64,000 nt of DNA from Ochrobactrum teleogrylli (GCF_006376685.1 NZ_VEWL01000007.1:62001-126000), one strand, 5' to 3'. Counted from the stretch's first letter, positions 46,583-56,936 are shown. Notes: generated from the sequence alone by a model not told the origin. Program-made: numbers and translations.

Positions 46583-48085
46583 ATGTCCCTTATTGATACG
46601 CGCATACCGGAACCGAAACGCTTCATCTCCGGCGCCACCGGCGACTGGGAAGTCGTCATCGGCATGGAAGTCCATGCGCAGGTCACGTCCGAGTCGAAGC
46701 TGTTCTCCGGCGCTTCCACGTCGTTTGGTGCCGATCCGAACGCCAATGTGTCTCTGGTGGATGCCGCCATGCCGGGCATGCTGCCGGTCATCAATCTGGA
46801 ATGCGTCAAGCAGGCCGTCCGCACGGGCATCGGTCTCAATGCCCAGATCAATCTGAAGTCGGTGTTTGACCGCAAGAACTACTTCTATCCCGATCTGCCG
46901 CAGGGCTATCAGATTTCGCAGTTCAAGCAGCCGATTGTCGGCGAGGGCAAGATCATGATTTCGGTCGGCCCCGACAATAAGGGCCAGTTCGAAGATGTGG
47001 AGATCGGCATCGAGCGCCTGCATCTGGAACAGGACGCGGGCAAGTCGATGCACGATCAGCATCCGACCATGTCCTATGTCGATCTGAACCGCTCTGGCGT
47101 GGCGCTGATGGAAATCGTCTCCAAGCCGGACCTGCGCTCGTCGGATGAAGCACGCGCCTACCTCACCAAGCTGCGCACGATTGTCCGCTATCTCGGCACC
47201 TGCGACGGCAATATGGACGAAGGCTCCATGCGCGCCGACGTCAATGTTTCCGTGCGTCGTCCGGGTGGCGAATTCGGCACACGTTGCGAAATCAAGAACG
47301 TCAACTCGATCCGCTTCGTTGGTCAGGCCATCGAATATGAGGCCCGCCGTCAGATCGCCATTCTGGAAGATGGCGGCTCCATCGATCAGGAAACGCGCCT
47401 GTTTGATCCCGTGAAGGGCGAGACCCGTTCGATGCGCTCCAAGGAAGAAGCGCACGACTACCGCTATTTCCCAGACCCTGATCTGCTGCCGCTCGAATTC
47501 GATCAGGCTTTTGTCGATGCGCTGGCCGCCGATCTGCCGGAACTGCCGGATGAAAAGAAGCAGCGTCTGGTCGAAAAGCAGGGCATTTCGATCTACGACG
47601 CCTCTATTCTGGTCACGGAAAAGGCGATTGCCGACTATTACGAATCTGTCGCTGCCGGTCGCGATGGCAAGGCTGCGGCCAACTGGGTCATCAACGATCT
47701 GCTCGGTGCGCTCAACAAGGCGGGCAAGAGCATCGAGGAATCGCCGGTCAGCCCGGAACAGCTCGGCGCGGTGATCGATCTCATCAAGGACGGCACGATT
47801 TCCGGTAAGATCGCCAAGGATCTGTTCGAAATCGTCTGGAACGAAGGCGGAGACCCGAAGAAGCTCGTTGAAGAGCGCGGCATGAAGCAGGTCACCGACA
47901 CCGGAGCGATTGAAAAGGCTGTTGACGATATCATTGCGGCCAACCCGGACAAAGTCGAACAGGCTAAGGCCAAGCCGACGCTTGCCGGCTGGTTTGTGGG
48001 ACAGGTCATGAGGGCGACGGGCGGCAAGGCCAACCCGCAGGCTGTTAATGATCTGGTTAAGGCCAAGCTCGGGATCGAAGAGTAA
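46583..48085 (+). CDS. gatB: Aspartyl/glutamyl-tRNA amidotransferase subunit B
   Basis: About 500 residues from ATG 46583. The GatB signature [12 protein letters not shown] opens the protein, and the later [34 protein letters not shown] and [13 protein letters not shown] stretches are diagnostic. The C-terminal YqeY-like tail domain is present. With GatA and GatC it amidates Glu-tRNA-Gln and Asp-tRNA-Asn. gatA and gatC are not in the window. Its stop overlaps the GNAT start by one base. Confidence 0.95.
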   Translation: MSLIDTRIPEPKRFISGATGDWEVVIGMEVHAQVTSESKLFSGASTSFGADPNANVSLVDAAMPGMLPVINLECVKQAVRTGIGLNAQINLKSVFDRKNYFYPDLPQGYQISQFKQPIVGEGKIMISVGPDNKGQFEDVEIGIERLHLEQDAGKSMHDQHPTMSYVDLNRSGVALMEIVSKPDLRSSDEARAYLTKLRTIVRYLGTCDGNMDEGSMRADVNVSVRRPGGEFGTRCEIKNVNSIRFVGQAIEYEARRQIAILEDGGSIDQETRLFDPVKGETRSMRSKEEAHDYRYFPDPDLLPLEFDQAFVDALAADLPELPDEKKQRLVEKQGISIYDASILVTEKAIADYYESVAAGRDGKAAANWVINDLLGALNKAGKSIEESPVSPEQLGAVIDLIKDGTISGKIAKDLFEIVWNEGGDPKKLVEERGMKQVTDTGAIEKAVDDIIAANPDKVEQAKAKPTLAGWFVGQVMRATGGKANPQAVNDLVKAKLGIEE

Positions 48086-48588
48086 TGTGGGTTCGAAGCG
48101 CCACCGAGGCCGATCTGAAGGCAGTTCACCAACTGCTGGTATCGACCTGGCACGCGACTTTCGACCACATTTTGGGCCGGGAGATGGTCAACGCCGTCAC
48201 CGGCCAGTGGCACGGTGTTGCCGCGCTGAAAGCCAATCTGCGCAAGCCTTATTCGGAATTCATCGTCGCCGATAACGGCGAGGGTGGCATTGATGGTATG
48301 GCCTTCGCCAGCCAGTCCGAGGAAGGCAAGGCATCGCTGCACCAGCTTTATGTGCGCCCCGACGTGCAGGTTCAGGGCGTCGGCACGATGCTGCTTGCGG
48401 AAATCGAAATGGCTTTCCCGGATGTGCGCACAATCAAGCTCGAAGTCATCGAGAAGAATGCCAAGGCGGTGAAGTTCTACGAACGCAAGGGCTATGTCAC
48501 GGTCGGGCGCAACGAAGATTGGGGCGATCCGAATTGCAAGGAACCCGTTCTCGTGATGGAAAAGTCGCTCGAAGGCTGGAGCGTGTGA
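48085..48588 (+). CDS. GNAT-family N-acetyltransferase
   Basis: A 167-residue acetyl-CoA-dependent acyltransferase. The fold elements are readable: LHQLYVRPDVQVQGVGTMLL contains the acetyl-CoA pyrophosphate loop, and LEVIEKNAKAVKFYERKGY is the C-terminal motif B. The substrate is unknown. It overlaps the gatB stop codon, so it is expressed with gatB. Confidence 0.9.
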   Translation: MWVRSATEADLKAVHQLLVSTWHATFDHILGREMVNAVTGQWHGVAALKANLRKPYSEFIVADNGEGGIDGMAFASQSEEGKASLHQLYVRPDVQVQGVGTMLLAEIEMAFPDVRTIKLEVIEKNAKAVKFYERKGYVTVGRNEDWGDPNCKEPVLVMEKSLEGWSV

Positions 48589-48709
48589 CGCTCTTCATAC
48601 TCTTGTGACAGCGGCAACTTGACCCTTGCCTTGACCGGGCGATAGGGCCATAAGCAAGAATAAAGCGGCAGTTTCGGCTGTCTGCGAGATGATGGATCTG
48701 GAAAAGGCC

Positions 48710-49120
48710 ATGATGAAATTTCTTACGCAAGTCTTCACCTGGTGGAATGGCCAGACGCTCGGCACCCGCCTCCATACGTGGCGCAAGGGCGAGCGCGTCG
48801 GTGAAGACGAGTTCGGCAATATCTATTATCAGGGTGGCAAGGACTCCGAAGGTCGCACGCGCCGCTGGGTCATTTTCAATGGCTATGCGGAAGCGAGTGC
48901 AATTCCTGCGGGCTGGCACGGCTGGATGCATCATCGTGTCGATACGCCGCCAAGCAAGGAAGACTACAAGCCGCGCGACTGGCAGAAGCCGCATTTGCAG
49001 AACCTGACCGGCTCCCCGCTCGCCTATCGTCCCAAGGGCTCGATTGCGCGTCCGGGTACGGAACCGGCCGAGCGTCCACGTGTGACGGGCGAATATGACG
49101 CCTGGACGCCGGGTAATTAA
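48710..49120 (+). CDS. NADH:ubiquinone oxidoreductase subunit NDUFA12 (17.2 kDa type)
   Basis: About 136 residues from ATG 48710 (a start 21 bases earlier is possible). It opens with FLTQVFTWWNGQTLGTRLHTWR and has DEFGNIYYQ, RRWVIFNGYAEAS and GWHGWMHH, matching the mitochondrial B17.2/NDUFA12 supernumerary subunit shared with alphaproteobacteria. It belongs at the junction of the complex I peripheral arm and membrane arm. The nuo genes are elsewhere. It is followed by a terminator and then the DUF2155 gene, a conserved order. Confidence 0.93.
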   Translation: MMKFLTQVFTWWNGQTLGTRLHTWRKGERVGEDEFGNIYYQGGKDSEGRTRRWVIFNGYAEASAIPAGWHGWMHHRVDTPPSKEDYKPRDWQKPHLQNLTGSPLAYRPKGSIARPGTEPAERPRVTGEYDAWTPGN

Positions 49121-49137
49121 GACTGACAAAGTTTACG

Positions 49138-49165
49138 ATCCGGCGTGATTTTCACGCCGGATTTT
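49138..49165 (+). terminator. Intrinsic terminator after the NDUFA12 gene
   Basis: ATCCGGCGTGA and TCACGCCGGAT pair perfectly around TTT, followed by TTTCTTATTT. Confidence 0.92.
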
Positions 49166-49316
49166 CTTATTTGCCGTCGCCTTGCTTGTTTTTTCACTTA
49201 AAAAGCTGGGATAGACAGGCGACGAGGGTGTGATCGTGGCATTGCAACTTGCAGCAGAGCAACGAATCGTCACATTTCATGCCTAGGAATTATTCCAGTT
49301 TATTCGACAAACTTTG

Positions 49317-49790
49317 ATGCGGGTTTCCGTTTTGACGAAGCATTCCCCCGGCACGGCTGGCAACGGAAAGAACAGAATCAAGAAGGCTGCACATGTGGCC
49401 CTGATTTCGCTTTTTGCCGCTGTTGGCAGCTTGCACGCTGCTCAGGCAGAACGCATTTCCAATCCGGTCGCGGAGTTTTCGGGGCTGGATAAGATCACAG
49501 GCCGCATTACGACTTTTGACGTCTATATCAATGAGACGGTTCAATTCGGCGCGCTTCAGGTGACGCCGAAGGTTTGCTATTCCCGCACCGAAAATGAAGC
49601 GCCGCGGACCGACAGTTTTGTCGAGGTTGAGGAAATTACGCTGGATCGCAAAATTCGCCGCATCTTCACCGGCTGGATGTTCGCAGACAGTCCCGGTCTC
49701 AACGCCGTAGAGCATCCGATCTATGACGTTTGGCTGAAAGACTGCAAGCAGAAGTCCGACGTTCCGGCACCGGCGGCAAAGCAGAACTGA
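49317..49790 (+). CDS. DUF2155 exported protein
   Basis: About 157 residues from ATG 49317. A basic N-terminus and a hydrophobic segment (about residues 22-40, ending AQA) look like a signal peptide. The mature part has the DUF2155 pattern: LDKITGRITTFDV, VTPKVCYSRTENE and FTGWMFADSPGLNAVEHPIYDVWLKDC, with two conserved cysteines that may form a disulfide. Function is unknown. It converges on aat. Confidence 0.87.
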   Translation: MRVSVLTKHSPGTAGNGKNRIKKAAHVALISLFAAVGSLHAAQAERISNPVAEFSGLDKITGRITTFDVYINETVQFGALQVTPKVCYSRTENEAPRTDSFVEVEEITLDRKIRRIFTGWMFADSPGLNAVEHPIYDVWLKDCKQKSDVPAPAAKQN

Positions 49791-49809
49791 TCAAACCACC
49801 TTCCGACAG

Positions 49810-50424
49810 TTAGAAAAGGGCAATACCTTCGAGGGCTTGCTCGAGAATTTTCTCGTATTTCTTGCGGGGAACTTCGATTGCACCGAAACGTTCGAGATGC
49901 GGCGTGGTGAACTGGGTATCGAGCAGCAGGAAGCCCTGCTTGACCAGATGTTGTACTAGATAAGCAAGGCAAACCTTTGAAGCGTCGCGCTTGCGCGTGA
50001 ACATACTCTCGCCGAAAAATGCCTTGCCGAGCGTCACGCCATAAAGGCCGCCGACCAGCTTGCCCTCGTGCCATGCCTCGACTGTGTGGCAATGTCCGAT
50101 TTCGAATAATTTGCCATAGGCTTCGCGGATTGGACCGTTGATCCATGTGCGCGCGCGTTCGCCGACCCCGCTGGCGCATCCATCGATGACGCCCTCGAAA
50201 TCGCTATCCAGCCTGATATCGAAAATGCCCTGCCGAATGGTCTTTTGCAGGCTGCGGGGGATGTGGAAACCATCCAGCGGAATAACACCGCGTTTTTCAG
50301 GGCGTACCCAGAAGACCTCTGGATCATCCGCCTCTTCGGCCATCGGGAAAACCCCGGTGGCGTAAGCGCGCAGGAGCAATTCCGGTTCGATTGCATAGTC
50401 GTCCGGTTTTGCTCCTGCAGTCAC
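49810..50424 (-). CDS. aat: Leucyl/phenylalanyl-tRNA-protein transferase
   Basis: A 204-residue GNAT-fold enzyme that adds Leu or Phe to N-termini bearing Lys or Arg, marking proteins for ClpAP. Key stretches are [11 protein letters not shown] near the N-terminus, [41 protein letters not shown] and the FFGESMF stretch. It starts 5 bases after the accC stop and is probably the last gene of the aroQ-accB-accC-aat run. Confidence 0.94.
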   Translation of the reverse strand: MTAGAKPDDYAIEPELLLRAYATGVFPMAEEADDPEVFWVRPEKRGVIPLDGFHIPRSLQKTIRQGIFDIRLDSDFEGVIDGCASGVGERARTWINGPIREAYGKLFEIGHCHTVEAWHEGKLVGGLYGVTLGKAFFGESMFTRKRDASKVCLAYLVQHLVKQGFLLLDTQFTTPHLERFGAIEVPRKKYEKILEQALEGIALF

Positions 50425-50428
50425 TTAT

Positions 50429-51787
50429 TTAAGCGCCTTCGTTCTCGGACTGGCTGGCCAGATATTTTTCCAGCCAGTGGATATCATAGGCACCATTGGC
50501 GATGTCCTGATTTCCAATCAGCTCCTGGAACAGCGGCAGGGTCGTTTTGACGCCATCCACCACGAATTCGTCCAGCGCACGACGCAGACGCATCATGCAT
50601 TCGACGCGGTTGCGTCCGTGCACGATGAGCTTGCCGATGAGGCTGTCGTAATAAGGCGGAATGCGATAGCCGGAATAAACGCCGGAATCCACGCGGATGC
50701 CGAGGCCACCAGGCGTATGGTAGTGGGTGATGAGACCCGGCGATGGCGTGAAGGTGCGCGGGTCTTCGGCATTGATGCGGCATTCAATGGCATGGCCAGA
50801 GAAACGCACATCTTTCTGCTTCACCGAAAGGCCGAGACCCGCAGCGACACGAATCTGCTCATGCACAAGATCGATGCCGGTGATGGCTTCCGTGACCGGA
50901 TGCTCCACCTGCAGGCGGGTGTTCATTTCGATGAAATAGAACTCGCCGTTTTCATAGAGGAACTCGATCGTGCCCGCACCGCGATAGCCAAGCTCGGCAA
51001 CAGCGTTGGCGCAGATCATGCCGATCTTGTCGCGCGCTTCCGAATTAAGAGCCGGAGAGTTGGCTTCTTCCCAGACCTTCTGGTGACGGCGCTGCAAGGA
51101 GCAGTCGCGTTCGCCCAGATGGATCGCGTTGCCCGCACCATCGCCCATGACCTGAACTTCGATGTGACGCGGCTTTTCGAGATATTTCTCGATATAGACG
51201 GCATCGTCACCGAAAGCGGCAGCAGCTTCGGAGCGCGCGGTTGCGAGCGCAACCGACAGGTCTTCCTCGGTACGCGCCACTTTCATGCCGCGACCGCCAC
51301 CACCGGCCGAAGCCTTGATGATGACCGGGAAGCCGATTTCTTTCGCCACGCGCGCAGCTTCAACATCGTCGGTGATGCCGCCATCCGAACCCGGAACGAC
51401 CGGAATGCCAAGGCGCTTGGCTGTGCGCTTGGCTTCGATCTTGTCGCCCATGATGCGGATATGCGAGGCGGTGGGGCCGATGAAGGTGATGTTGTGTGCT
51501 TCGAGAATTTCCGCAAACTTTGCGTTTTCGGACAGGAAGCCGTAGCCCGGATGGATCGCGTCGGCGCCGGTGATCTCGCAAGCAGCAACGATCTGGTGAA
51601 TGTTCAGATAGCTGTCGCGAGAGGGCGGCGGTCCGATACAAACACTTTCATCCGCCAGACGGACATGCATCGCGTCGGCATCTGCCGTGGAGTGAACGGC
51701 GACCGTCTTGATGCCCAGTTCCTTACAGGCTCTGAGCACGCGAAGAGCGATTTCGCCACGATTGGCTATGAGGATCTTTTGAAACAT
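50429..51787 (-). CDS. accC: Acetyl-CoA carboxylase biotin carboxylase subunit
   Basis: About 452 residues from ATG 51787 ([17 protein letters not shown]); the open frame extends 16 codons further but without a family match. It is an ATP-grasp enzyme with the Gly-rich loop [25 protein letters not shown] and the catalytic [14 protein letters not shown]. It carboxylates the biotin on AccB for malonyl-CoA synthesis. It follows accB by about 60 bases. Confidence 0.95.
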   Translation of the reverse strand: MFQKILIANRGEIALRVLRACKELGIKTVAVHSTADADAMHVRLADESVCIGPPPSRDSYLNIHQIVAACEITGADAIHPGYGFLSENAKFAEILEAHNITFIGPTASHIRIMGDKIEAKRTAKRLGIPVVPGSDGGITDDVEAARVAKEIGFPVIIKASAGGGGRGMKVARTEEDLSVALATARSEAAAAFGDDAVYIEKYLEKPRHIEVQVMGDGAGNAIHLGERDCSLQRRHQKVWEEANSPALNSEARDKIGMICANAVAELGYRGAGTIEFLYENGEFYFIEMNTRLQVEHPVTEAITGIDLVHEQIRVAAGLGLSVKQKDVRFSGHAIECRINAEDPRTFTPSPGLITHYHTPGGLGIRVDSGVYSGYRIPPYYDSLIGKLIVHGRNRVECMMRLRRALDEFVVDGVKTTLPLFQELIGNQDIANGAYDIHWLEKYLASQSENEGA

Positions 51788-51849
51788 GCGCTTGCTGCCA
51801 GTTCCCGTTTCGTGAAGTGAAGACACGTCAAACAATGGTTGAGCGACGC

Positions 51850-52317
51850 TTATTCGATCACGACGAGCGGTTCGCCGAATTCAACCGGCTGGGCGTCATC
51901 AATCAAAATGGCCTTGACCGTACCGGCGCGCGGGGCGGGGATCTGGTTCATGGTCTTCATGGCTTCGATGATGAGGAGGGTCTGGCCTTCCTTCACCTGT
52001 GTGCCGACTTCGATGAAGTTGCGGGCGCCCGGTGCCGGAGCGAGATAGGCGGTGCCAACCATCGGCGAAGGAACGGCATTCTTTGCCAGTTCAGCCTTGG
52101 TCGGCTCGGCGGCTGACGGAGCGGCGGCAGGCGCTGCAACAGCAGCCGGTGCTGCGGCCGGATAAACGGTCGCTGCGGCCTGAACCGTTACATTGCGCGA
52201 AACGCGGATGCGCAGATCGCCATGTTCGATTTCGATATCCGTGAGGTCGGTATCGTTGAGGATATCCGCCAGATCGCGGATGGTTTCTTTGTCGATGACA
52301 GTGTTTTTGCTGGACAT
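51850..52317 (-). CDS. accB: Acetyl-CoA carboxylase biotin carboxyl carrier protein
   Basis: A 155-residue biotin carrier. An N-terminal helical region, an Ala/Pro-rich mobile linker (about residues 46-75) and the C-terminal biotinyl domain are clear. The biotinylated Lys is K121 in EAMKTMNQ, where the usual AMKM reads AMKT, a variant common in this group. It lies one base after aroQ and directly before accC. Confidence 0.94.
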   Translation of the reverse strand: MSSKNTVIDKETIRDLADILNDTDLTDIEIEHGDLRIRVSRNVTVQAAATVYPAAAPAAVAAPAAAPSAAEPTKAELAKNAVPSPMVGTAYLAPAPGARNFIEVGTQVKEGQTLLIIEAMKTMNQIPAPRAGTVKAILIDDAQPVEFGEPLVVIE

Positions 52318-52318
52318 A

Positions 52319-52792
52319 TCAGGCCCCTTTTACGCTTTGCCCGTTGTGTTCTTGTTCTTTGGCAATTGCCGCGAGCGCGCGTAGGCCGAGCAGATACCCT
52401 TCCGCGCCAAAGCCGCAAATGACGCCTTTGGCGACTGCGGATACATAAGAGTGGTGCCGGAAGGCCTCACGCGTATGAATGTTCGAAAGATGCACTTCCA
52501 CAACCGTGACCTTTGCAGAGCGGATCGCGTCGTGAATGGCAATTGAAGTGTGGCTGTAGGCCGCCGGATTGATCAGGACATAGGCGTCTTTCTCGCCCGC
52601 TTCCTGAATCCAAGTGACCAGATCGCCTTCATAATTGGATTGGCGGAAATCAACGTCGAGATCGAGAGAACCGGCTTCGCGCTTGCAAGCCTCTTCAATG
52701 TCGGCCAGCGTCGCAACGCCATAAATCCCCGGTTCACGCTTTCCCAGAAGATTGAGATTGGGACCGTTTAGAACAAAAACCGTCTTTGCCAT
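52319..52792 (-). CDS. aroQ: Type II 3-dehydroquinate dehydratase
   Basis: A 157-residue enzyme of the shikimate pathway that dehydrates 3-dehydroquinate. It opens [21 protein letters not shown], with the catalytic Tyr in that loop, and has [16 protein letters not shown] and [18 protein letters not shown]. It is the first gene of the run with accB and accC, an arrangement common in proteobacteria. Confidence 0.95.
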   Translation of the reverse strand: MAKTVFVLNGPNLNLLGKREPGIYGVATLADIEEACKREAGSLDLDVDFRQSNYEGDLVTWIQEAGEKDAYVLINPAAYSHTSIAIHDAIRSAKVTVVEVHLSNIHTREAFRHHSYVSAVAKGVICGFGAEGYLLGLRALAAIAKEQEHNGQSVKGA

Positions 52793-53007
52793 TGTGTCCG
52801 CGCCAAATCCTTTGCAACCGATATCGTGTTACCACGAAAATTTAGTAACACTTCGCTTTCCATATAGAGAGCTTGGATGCAAGCCGAAACCCTATAATTC
52901 AGTGCAGATGTCCCGCCTGACCGGTTTTTCCCGCTATTCTTTGCGAGATGCACCGGCATTGCGGCATATTTGCTTTAATCGCCGGTTATCACCGAGTTTT
53001 GATAAGT

Positions 53008-53050
53008 CTGTGCCCGAAACGCCTGTCAGGGAAAAGCGTATCGGGCACAG
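53008..53050 (-). terminator. Probable terminator or inverted repeat after the DsbA-family gene
   Basis: CTGTGCCCGAAACGC (53008-53022) and GCGTATCGGGCACAG (53036-53050) pair over 15 bases with one mismatch, ending 9 bases after the stop of the minus-strand thioredoxin gene. The downstream T-run is weak (ACTTATC). The rest of 52793-53007 shows no gene. Confidence 0.6.
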
Positions 53051-53059
53051 GTGTCAGTT

Positions 53060-53875
53060 TTACTTCTTGGCGGCGGTACGTGCTGCGGCGATTCTCTCCA
53101 CCAGACCATCGACACCGATGGCGCCCGGCACCAGCTCGCTGCCGATGATATAGGACGGCGTGCCGGTGATGTTGAGCTGCGTTGCCAATTGATAGGTATC
53201 CTGGAAAGCGCCGGTGATCGCCGGGTCTTTCATCTTTTCGCGCAGTGCGGTTTCATCGGCGCCAAGTTTGACGGCATCGGCAATCGCGGATGCCTCGGTC
53301 GCGCGCTCCTGTGCGCCCAGCAAAACGCCGTGGAATTCAGCATATTTTTCCGGCATCAGCGCCTTGAAGGCCTGCGCAACAATATGCGCCTTCACCGAAT
53401 CCGGGCCGAGGATTGGAAATTCCTTCATGACGAAACGAACATTCGGATCGTTTTTCAGGATGGCCTGCATGTCGGGCAGGGCGCGCTTGCAATAGCCGCA
53501 ATTGTAATCGAAGAACTCATAGACGGTGACGTCGCCGTTCGGATTGCCGAAAACGGCATCATGTTCGGGGTGGTAAAGTGCGCTCTGGTTGGCAGCCAGC
53601 ACCTTCTTGACCTGCTCCTGCGCGTCATGCGCCTGCTTGGTTTCGAGCGCGGTCTGCACTTCCAGCATCAGTTCTGGGTTCTTGAGAAGATAGTTGCGCA
53701 CCACATTTTCAATGGCTTGCTGGTTAAGCGGTGCCTCAGCCGTTGCTGCCGCTGCTGCTGGGGCGACGGGCGCAGCCGAATGGCGCGACAGACCCGCACC
53801 ATAGCCGAGAGCCAGCGCTGCCAGACCGACAATGCCGCTTGCCAGCGTGATGGAAACTGCGTTCTTCATCTTCAA
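53060..53875 (-). CDS. DsbA-family thiol-disulfide oxidoreductase
   Basis: A 271-residue exported protein. A hydrophobic N-terminal segment (residues 7-28) serves as signal or anchor, followed by an Ala/Pro-rich linker and a helical N-terminal extension. The thioredoxin domain has the active site C126-G-Y-C129 in FFDYNCGYCKRAL and the cis-Pro loop GTPSYIIG. The layout resembles the Com1/BdbD-like DsbA group and the trimeric ScsC type with N-terminal helices. It probably oxidises or isomerises disulfides in the periplasm. It sits 49 bases after the M48 protease gene on the same strand. Confidence 0.88.
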   Translation of the reverse strand: MKMKNAVSITLASGIVGLAALALGYGAGLSRHSAAPVAPAAAAATAEAPLNQQAIENVVRNYLLKNPELMLEVQTALETKQAHDAQEQVKKVLAANQSALYHPEHDAVFGNPNGDVTVYEFFDYNCGYCKRALPDMQAILKNDPNVRFVMKEFPILGPDSVKAHIVAQAFKALMPEKYAEFHGVLLGAQERATEASAIADAVKLGADETALREKMKDPAITGAFQDTYQLATQLNITGTPSYIIGSELVPGAIGVDGLVERIAAARTAAKK

Positions 53876-53924
53876 ATTCCAATCCGTTTAAAAATACGCC
53901 CTGCCAGGAGGACTATGTCGGGCG

Positions 53925-55403
53925 TTATTTGCTTTTCTTCGTATTGATAATGTCCTGCGCACGCAACCAGTCCGGCGAGCCGGATTTCAGCTGCTTCTGT
54001 GCGCGGATTGCGAATATTTGGGCATCCTGAAGTTTGCCCGCATAGAAGTTCATGTCGGCGGTTGCGAGGTCTGCAAGGCCCATATTGCCCTGCTGGCCAT
54101 AGGCCTGCGCGAGATATCCATAGCCGCCCGGAAACTCGGGATCGGAAGCAATGCCCGCTTTGATCTCCTTGATTGCGGTTGGCATGTTCGCCTTTGTGCC
54201 CGTCAGCATGAGTGCCCGTCCGTAGCTCATGCGCAGCAGCGGAGACTTGCGTGGGTCGAGCGATACGGCGGTCTGGAAAGCCTTTGCTGCGCCGGCGGCA
54301 TCATTCGCCTTGATGAGAACTTCGCCACGCATTTCATAGAAATAAGGGTTCTTCGGCTGTTCCTTGATCAGCGCGTCGAATTTGGGCTGGGCGGAACGCG
54401 CAGCACCGTTCAGATAGGTGGTGATGGCGCTGCCATAGCGCGCCGGAAGCCCGCCGGGATTGCTGCGAAACATGCGTTGCAGCGCGCCCATATTGCCCGA
54501 ATAAGCGGCAATCTTGGCGCGTGCCATGTCGTGACGCAATTGAAGTGCGGGCGAATCCGTCTTGTTGAAGTTTGGGCTCTTCTTGGCCAGTTCTTCCAGA
54601 TTGGCGATACGTTCACGCGGAAGCGGGTGGCTGATGCGATACTGATCGATCTGCGTGCCTGAAAGGGAGAGGGCGGAGGCAAAACGCTGGAACGTGTCCA
54701 GCATTCCCTTGGACGACTGCCCGGTCGCATTGAGATAATTGACTGCCATACGGTCGGCGGTCATTTCCTCGGTACGCTGATAGCTGAGCAGGCTGCGCAT
54801 CGCCGCCTCGGCGCTGCCAAGCGCGATGCCGCCGCCTGCACCGGCTGCAGACCCGCTGCCTGCTGCTGCGCCTGCAACGCCTGCGCCCACGCCGAGCAAC
54901 ATGCCGATCACCGCCATGGTCCGCGCCCGGCTCAACTGTTCCCGCAGGCGATCCTGATGCCCGCCCGCCAGATGACCCGCCTCATGCGCGATCACGCCGA
55001 TGATTTCATTGGGCGTATCGGCCTGCATGATCGCGCCGGTATTGATGAAAATGCGCCGCCCATCGACAAAGGCGTTGAAGCTCGGCGAATTGACGAGGAT
55101 GACGCGCACGCCACGGCTGGAAAGACCTGCAGCCTTCAGGATCGGCGCGGCATAATCTGAAACCAGTGCTTCGATTTCCGCGTCGCGCACGATCGGTACA
55201 CCACGCGACTGGGCGGATGCAGGCATAACGCCCGTCACCGCCACGGCAAGTGCTGAAAGTGCGGCCACAGAACGGCGGACAAATCGTCCAAAGGATAAGG
55301 TTCCAGTCGGGAACGGCGCGATCAATGCTGCCATAATGCTCGTCGTCCTCCTCGTCATTTCATGCGAATCTCGCATCGGTTCATTCATCGTATCGGGAAA
55401 CAA
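53925..55403 (-). CDS. Exported M48-family metalloprotease with TPR repeats (BepA-like)
   Basis: About 492 residues; the true start may lie up to 24 codons later. A signal peptide ends near PASAQS. The protease domain has the zinc motif VIAHEAGHLAGGHQ and the membrane-proximal glycine-rich segment GVGAGVAGAAAGSGSAAG, then TPR-like helices (about residues 335-480). The architecture matches BepA (YfgC), a periplasmic quality-control protease for outer-membrane assembly. It lies upstream of the DsbA-like gene, so the pair may work on envelope proteins. Confidence 0.88.
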   Translation of the reverse strand: MFPDTMNEPMRDSHEMTRRTTSIMAALIAPFPTGTLSFGRFVRRSVAALSALAVAVTGVMPASAQSRGVPIVRDAEIEALVSDYAAPILKAAGLSSRGVRVILVNSPSFNAFVDGRRIFINTGAIMQADTPNEIIGVIAHEAGHLAGGHQDRLREQLSRARTMAVIGMLLGVGAGVAGAAAGSGSAAGAGGGIALGSAEAAMRSLLSYQRTEEMTADRMAVNYLNATGQSSKGMLDTFQRFASALSLSGTQIDQYRISHPLPRERIANLEELAKKSPNFNKTDSPALQLRHDMARAKIAAYSGNMGALQRMFRSNPGGLPARYGSAITTYLNGAARSAQPKFDALIKEQPKNPYFYEMRGEVLIKANDAAGAAKAFQTAVSLDPRKSPLLRMSYGRALMLTGTKANMPTAIKEIKAGIASDPEFPGGYGYLAQAYGQQGNMGLADLATADMNFYAGKLQDAQIFAIRAQKQLKSGSPDWLRAQDIINTKKSK

Positions 55404-55731
55404 GTTCCGGTTCAGGACCTTATAGCCGTCTCAGCGCATTTTAAACGATATCTCGACAAGGCAGCATGATCTTAAAAGTCGGATATCGGGCGTGCAATCT
55501 CTGCCGACTTTGATATCCGGTCAATTCCGATATTGTTGCCATCAATCTGTAGACCCCAAAGCGCGTTATGACTGCGGTACCGGTGTTGTTTGCAAGCATT
55601 CATCCAAGACAATGTACCCAATTTCCTAAAAGCGCTGTTGCTTTAGCAATCCGGCGTTTATACGGCGGTGATGTTGTGTTCTGTCCGTGCGGCGGCTCCA
55701 GCGGAGCGCCTGCAATGTTCTGGAGGTAAAG
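55404..55731. other. Divergent intergenic region between the M48 protease and the aminotransferase
   Basis: These 328 bases contain no convincing gene. A dyad AAAGTCGG/CCGACTTT lies at 55475-55511 and overlaps a second possible pairing, GGATATC (55481-55487) with GATATCC (55512-55518), so alternative structures are possible. A small GC-rich hairpin lies at 55691-55710, just before the aminotransferase ribosome-binding site. Confidence 0.5.
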
Positions 55732-56895
55732 TTGATCAGTCTTTCTAGCCGCAGCGCGGTTGAGCCATTCCACGCCATGGATGTTCTGGCCGAAGCCAAC
55801 CGCCGCCGCGCCGCAGGCCATCCGATCATTTCGATGGCGGTTGGCCAGCCCGCAGATCCGGCACCGCAAATCGTGCGGCAGGCCGCCGAACAGGCGTTGA
55901 AAGACGGGCGCATCGGCTATACCGACGCGCTTGGGCTGGTTGAACTGCGTGAAGCGATTGCCGCACATTATGCCGATCATTACGGCGTTTCCGTTTCGGC
56001 GGATCGAATAGCGGTTACGACCGGCTCTTCGGCGGCCTTCAATCTGGCTTTTGTCGTCTATTTCGATCCAGGCGACCGGGTGGCGATCACGCGTCCGGGT
56101 TATCCGGCTTACCGCAATATTCTGACAGCGCTTGGGCTGGAAGTGGTGGAAATCCCAACCGGCAATGGCACATCGGCGGCTCTGACTGCCGAGGCATTGG
56201 CGGCTGCGCACGCCGAAAAGCCGTTGAAGGGCGTATTATTTGCAAGCCCGGCCAATCCGACGGGCGCAGTGATCGCTAAGCCTGAACTGAGGGCGATCAT
56301 CGATACGGCCCGTTCGCTCGGCATTCGCGTGATTTCGGACGAAATCTATCACCGGCTTTCCTATGAAACCGACGATGTGACGGCGCTTGAAATCGCCGAC
56401 GATGTCACGATCATCAATTCGTTCTCGAAATATTACTGCATGACGGGCTGGCGCATCGGCTGGATGGTTCTGCCGGAAGGCGATGTTCGCGCCATCGAAC
56501 GACTGAGCCAGAGCCTTTATATTTCCGCGCCAGAACTTTCGCAGCGCGCGGCCATAGAGGCTTTCCACGCCACCGCCGAACTGGAGCGCATCAAGGATCG
56601 CTATCGCCAGAACCGCGCCATCCTGCTGGAGCACCTGCCGCAAATGGGGCTGAAACTCGCGGCACCGATGGACGGTGCATTCTACGCTTATTGCGACGTT
56701 TCACGCTTCACCAATGACAGCATGGAATTTGCGCGCAAGATGATTGCGGAGATCAACATCGCCGCAACACCGGGCCGCGATTTCGATCCGCTGGATGGCC
56801 ACCGTACCATGCGCTTTTCCTATGCTGGAAAAGTCGAGGAAATGCAGGAAGCGGTTCGCCGCCTGGAAGATTGGCTTCCGCAACAGTCAGCCTGA
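55732..56895 (+). CDS. Class I/II PLP-dependent aminotransferase
   Basis: About 387 residues from TTG 55732, selected because GGAGG lies five bases upstream. A fold-type I aminotransferase: ASPANPTGAVI in the cofactor region, DEIYHRLSY, and the PLP Lys in INSFSKYYCMTGWRIGW. It resembles aspartate or aromatic aminotransferases of the AspC-like I-gamma group. The substrate cannot be told by eye. A bidirectional terminator separates it from rne. Confidence 0.9.
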   Translation: MISLSSRSAVEPFHAMDVLAEANRRRAAGHPIISMAVGQPADPAPQIVRQAAEQALKDGRIGYTDALGLVELREAIAAHYADHYGVSVSADRIAVTTGSSAAFNLAFVVYFDPGDRVAITRPGYPAYRNILTALGLEVVEIPTGNGTSAALTAEALAAAHAEKPLKGVLFASPANPTGAVIAKPELRAIIDTARSLGIRVISDEIYHRLSYETDDVTALEIADDVTIINSFSKYYCMTGWRIGWMVLPEGDVRAIERLSQSLYISAPELSQRAAIEAFHATAELERIKDRYRQNRAILLEHLPQMGLKLAAPMDGAFYAYCDVSRFTNDSMEFARKMIAEINIAATPGRDFDPLDGHRTMRFSYAGKVEEMQEAVRRLEDWLPQQSA

Positions 56896-56908
56896 AACCA
56901 AAGATGCA

Positions 56909-56936
56909 AAAAAACCGGCGTTTCCGCCGGTTTTTT
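56909..56936. terminator. Bidirectional terminator between the aminotransferase gene and rne
   Basis: An A-run, CCGGCG, a TTTC loop, CGCCGG and a T-run make a symmetric stem. It ends the aminotransferase transcript on the plus strand and the rne transcript on the minus strand. Confidence 0.92.
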
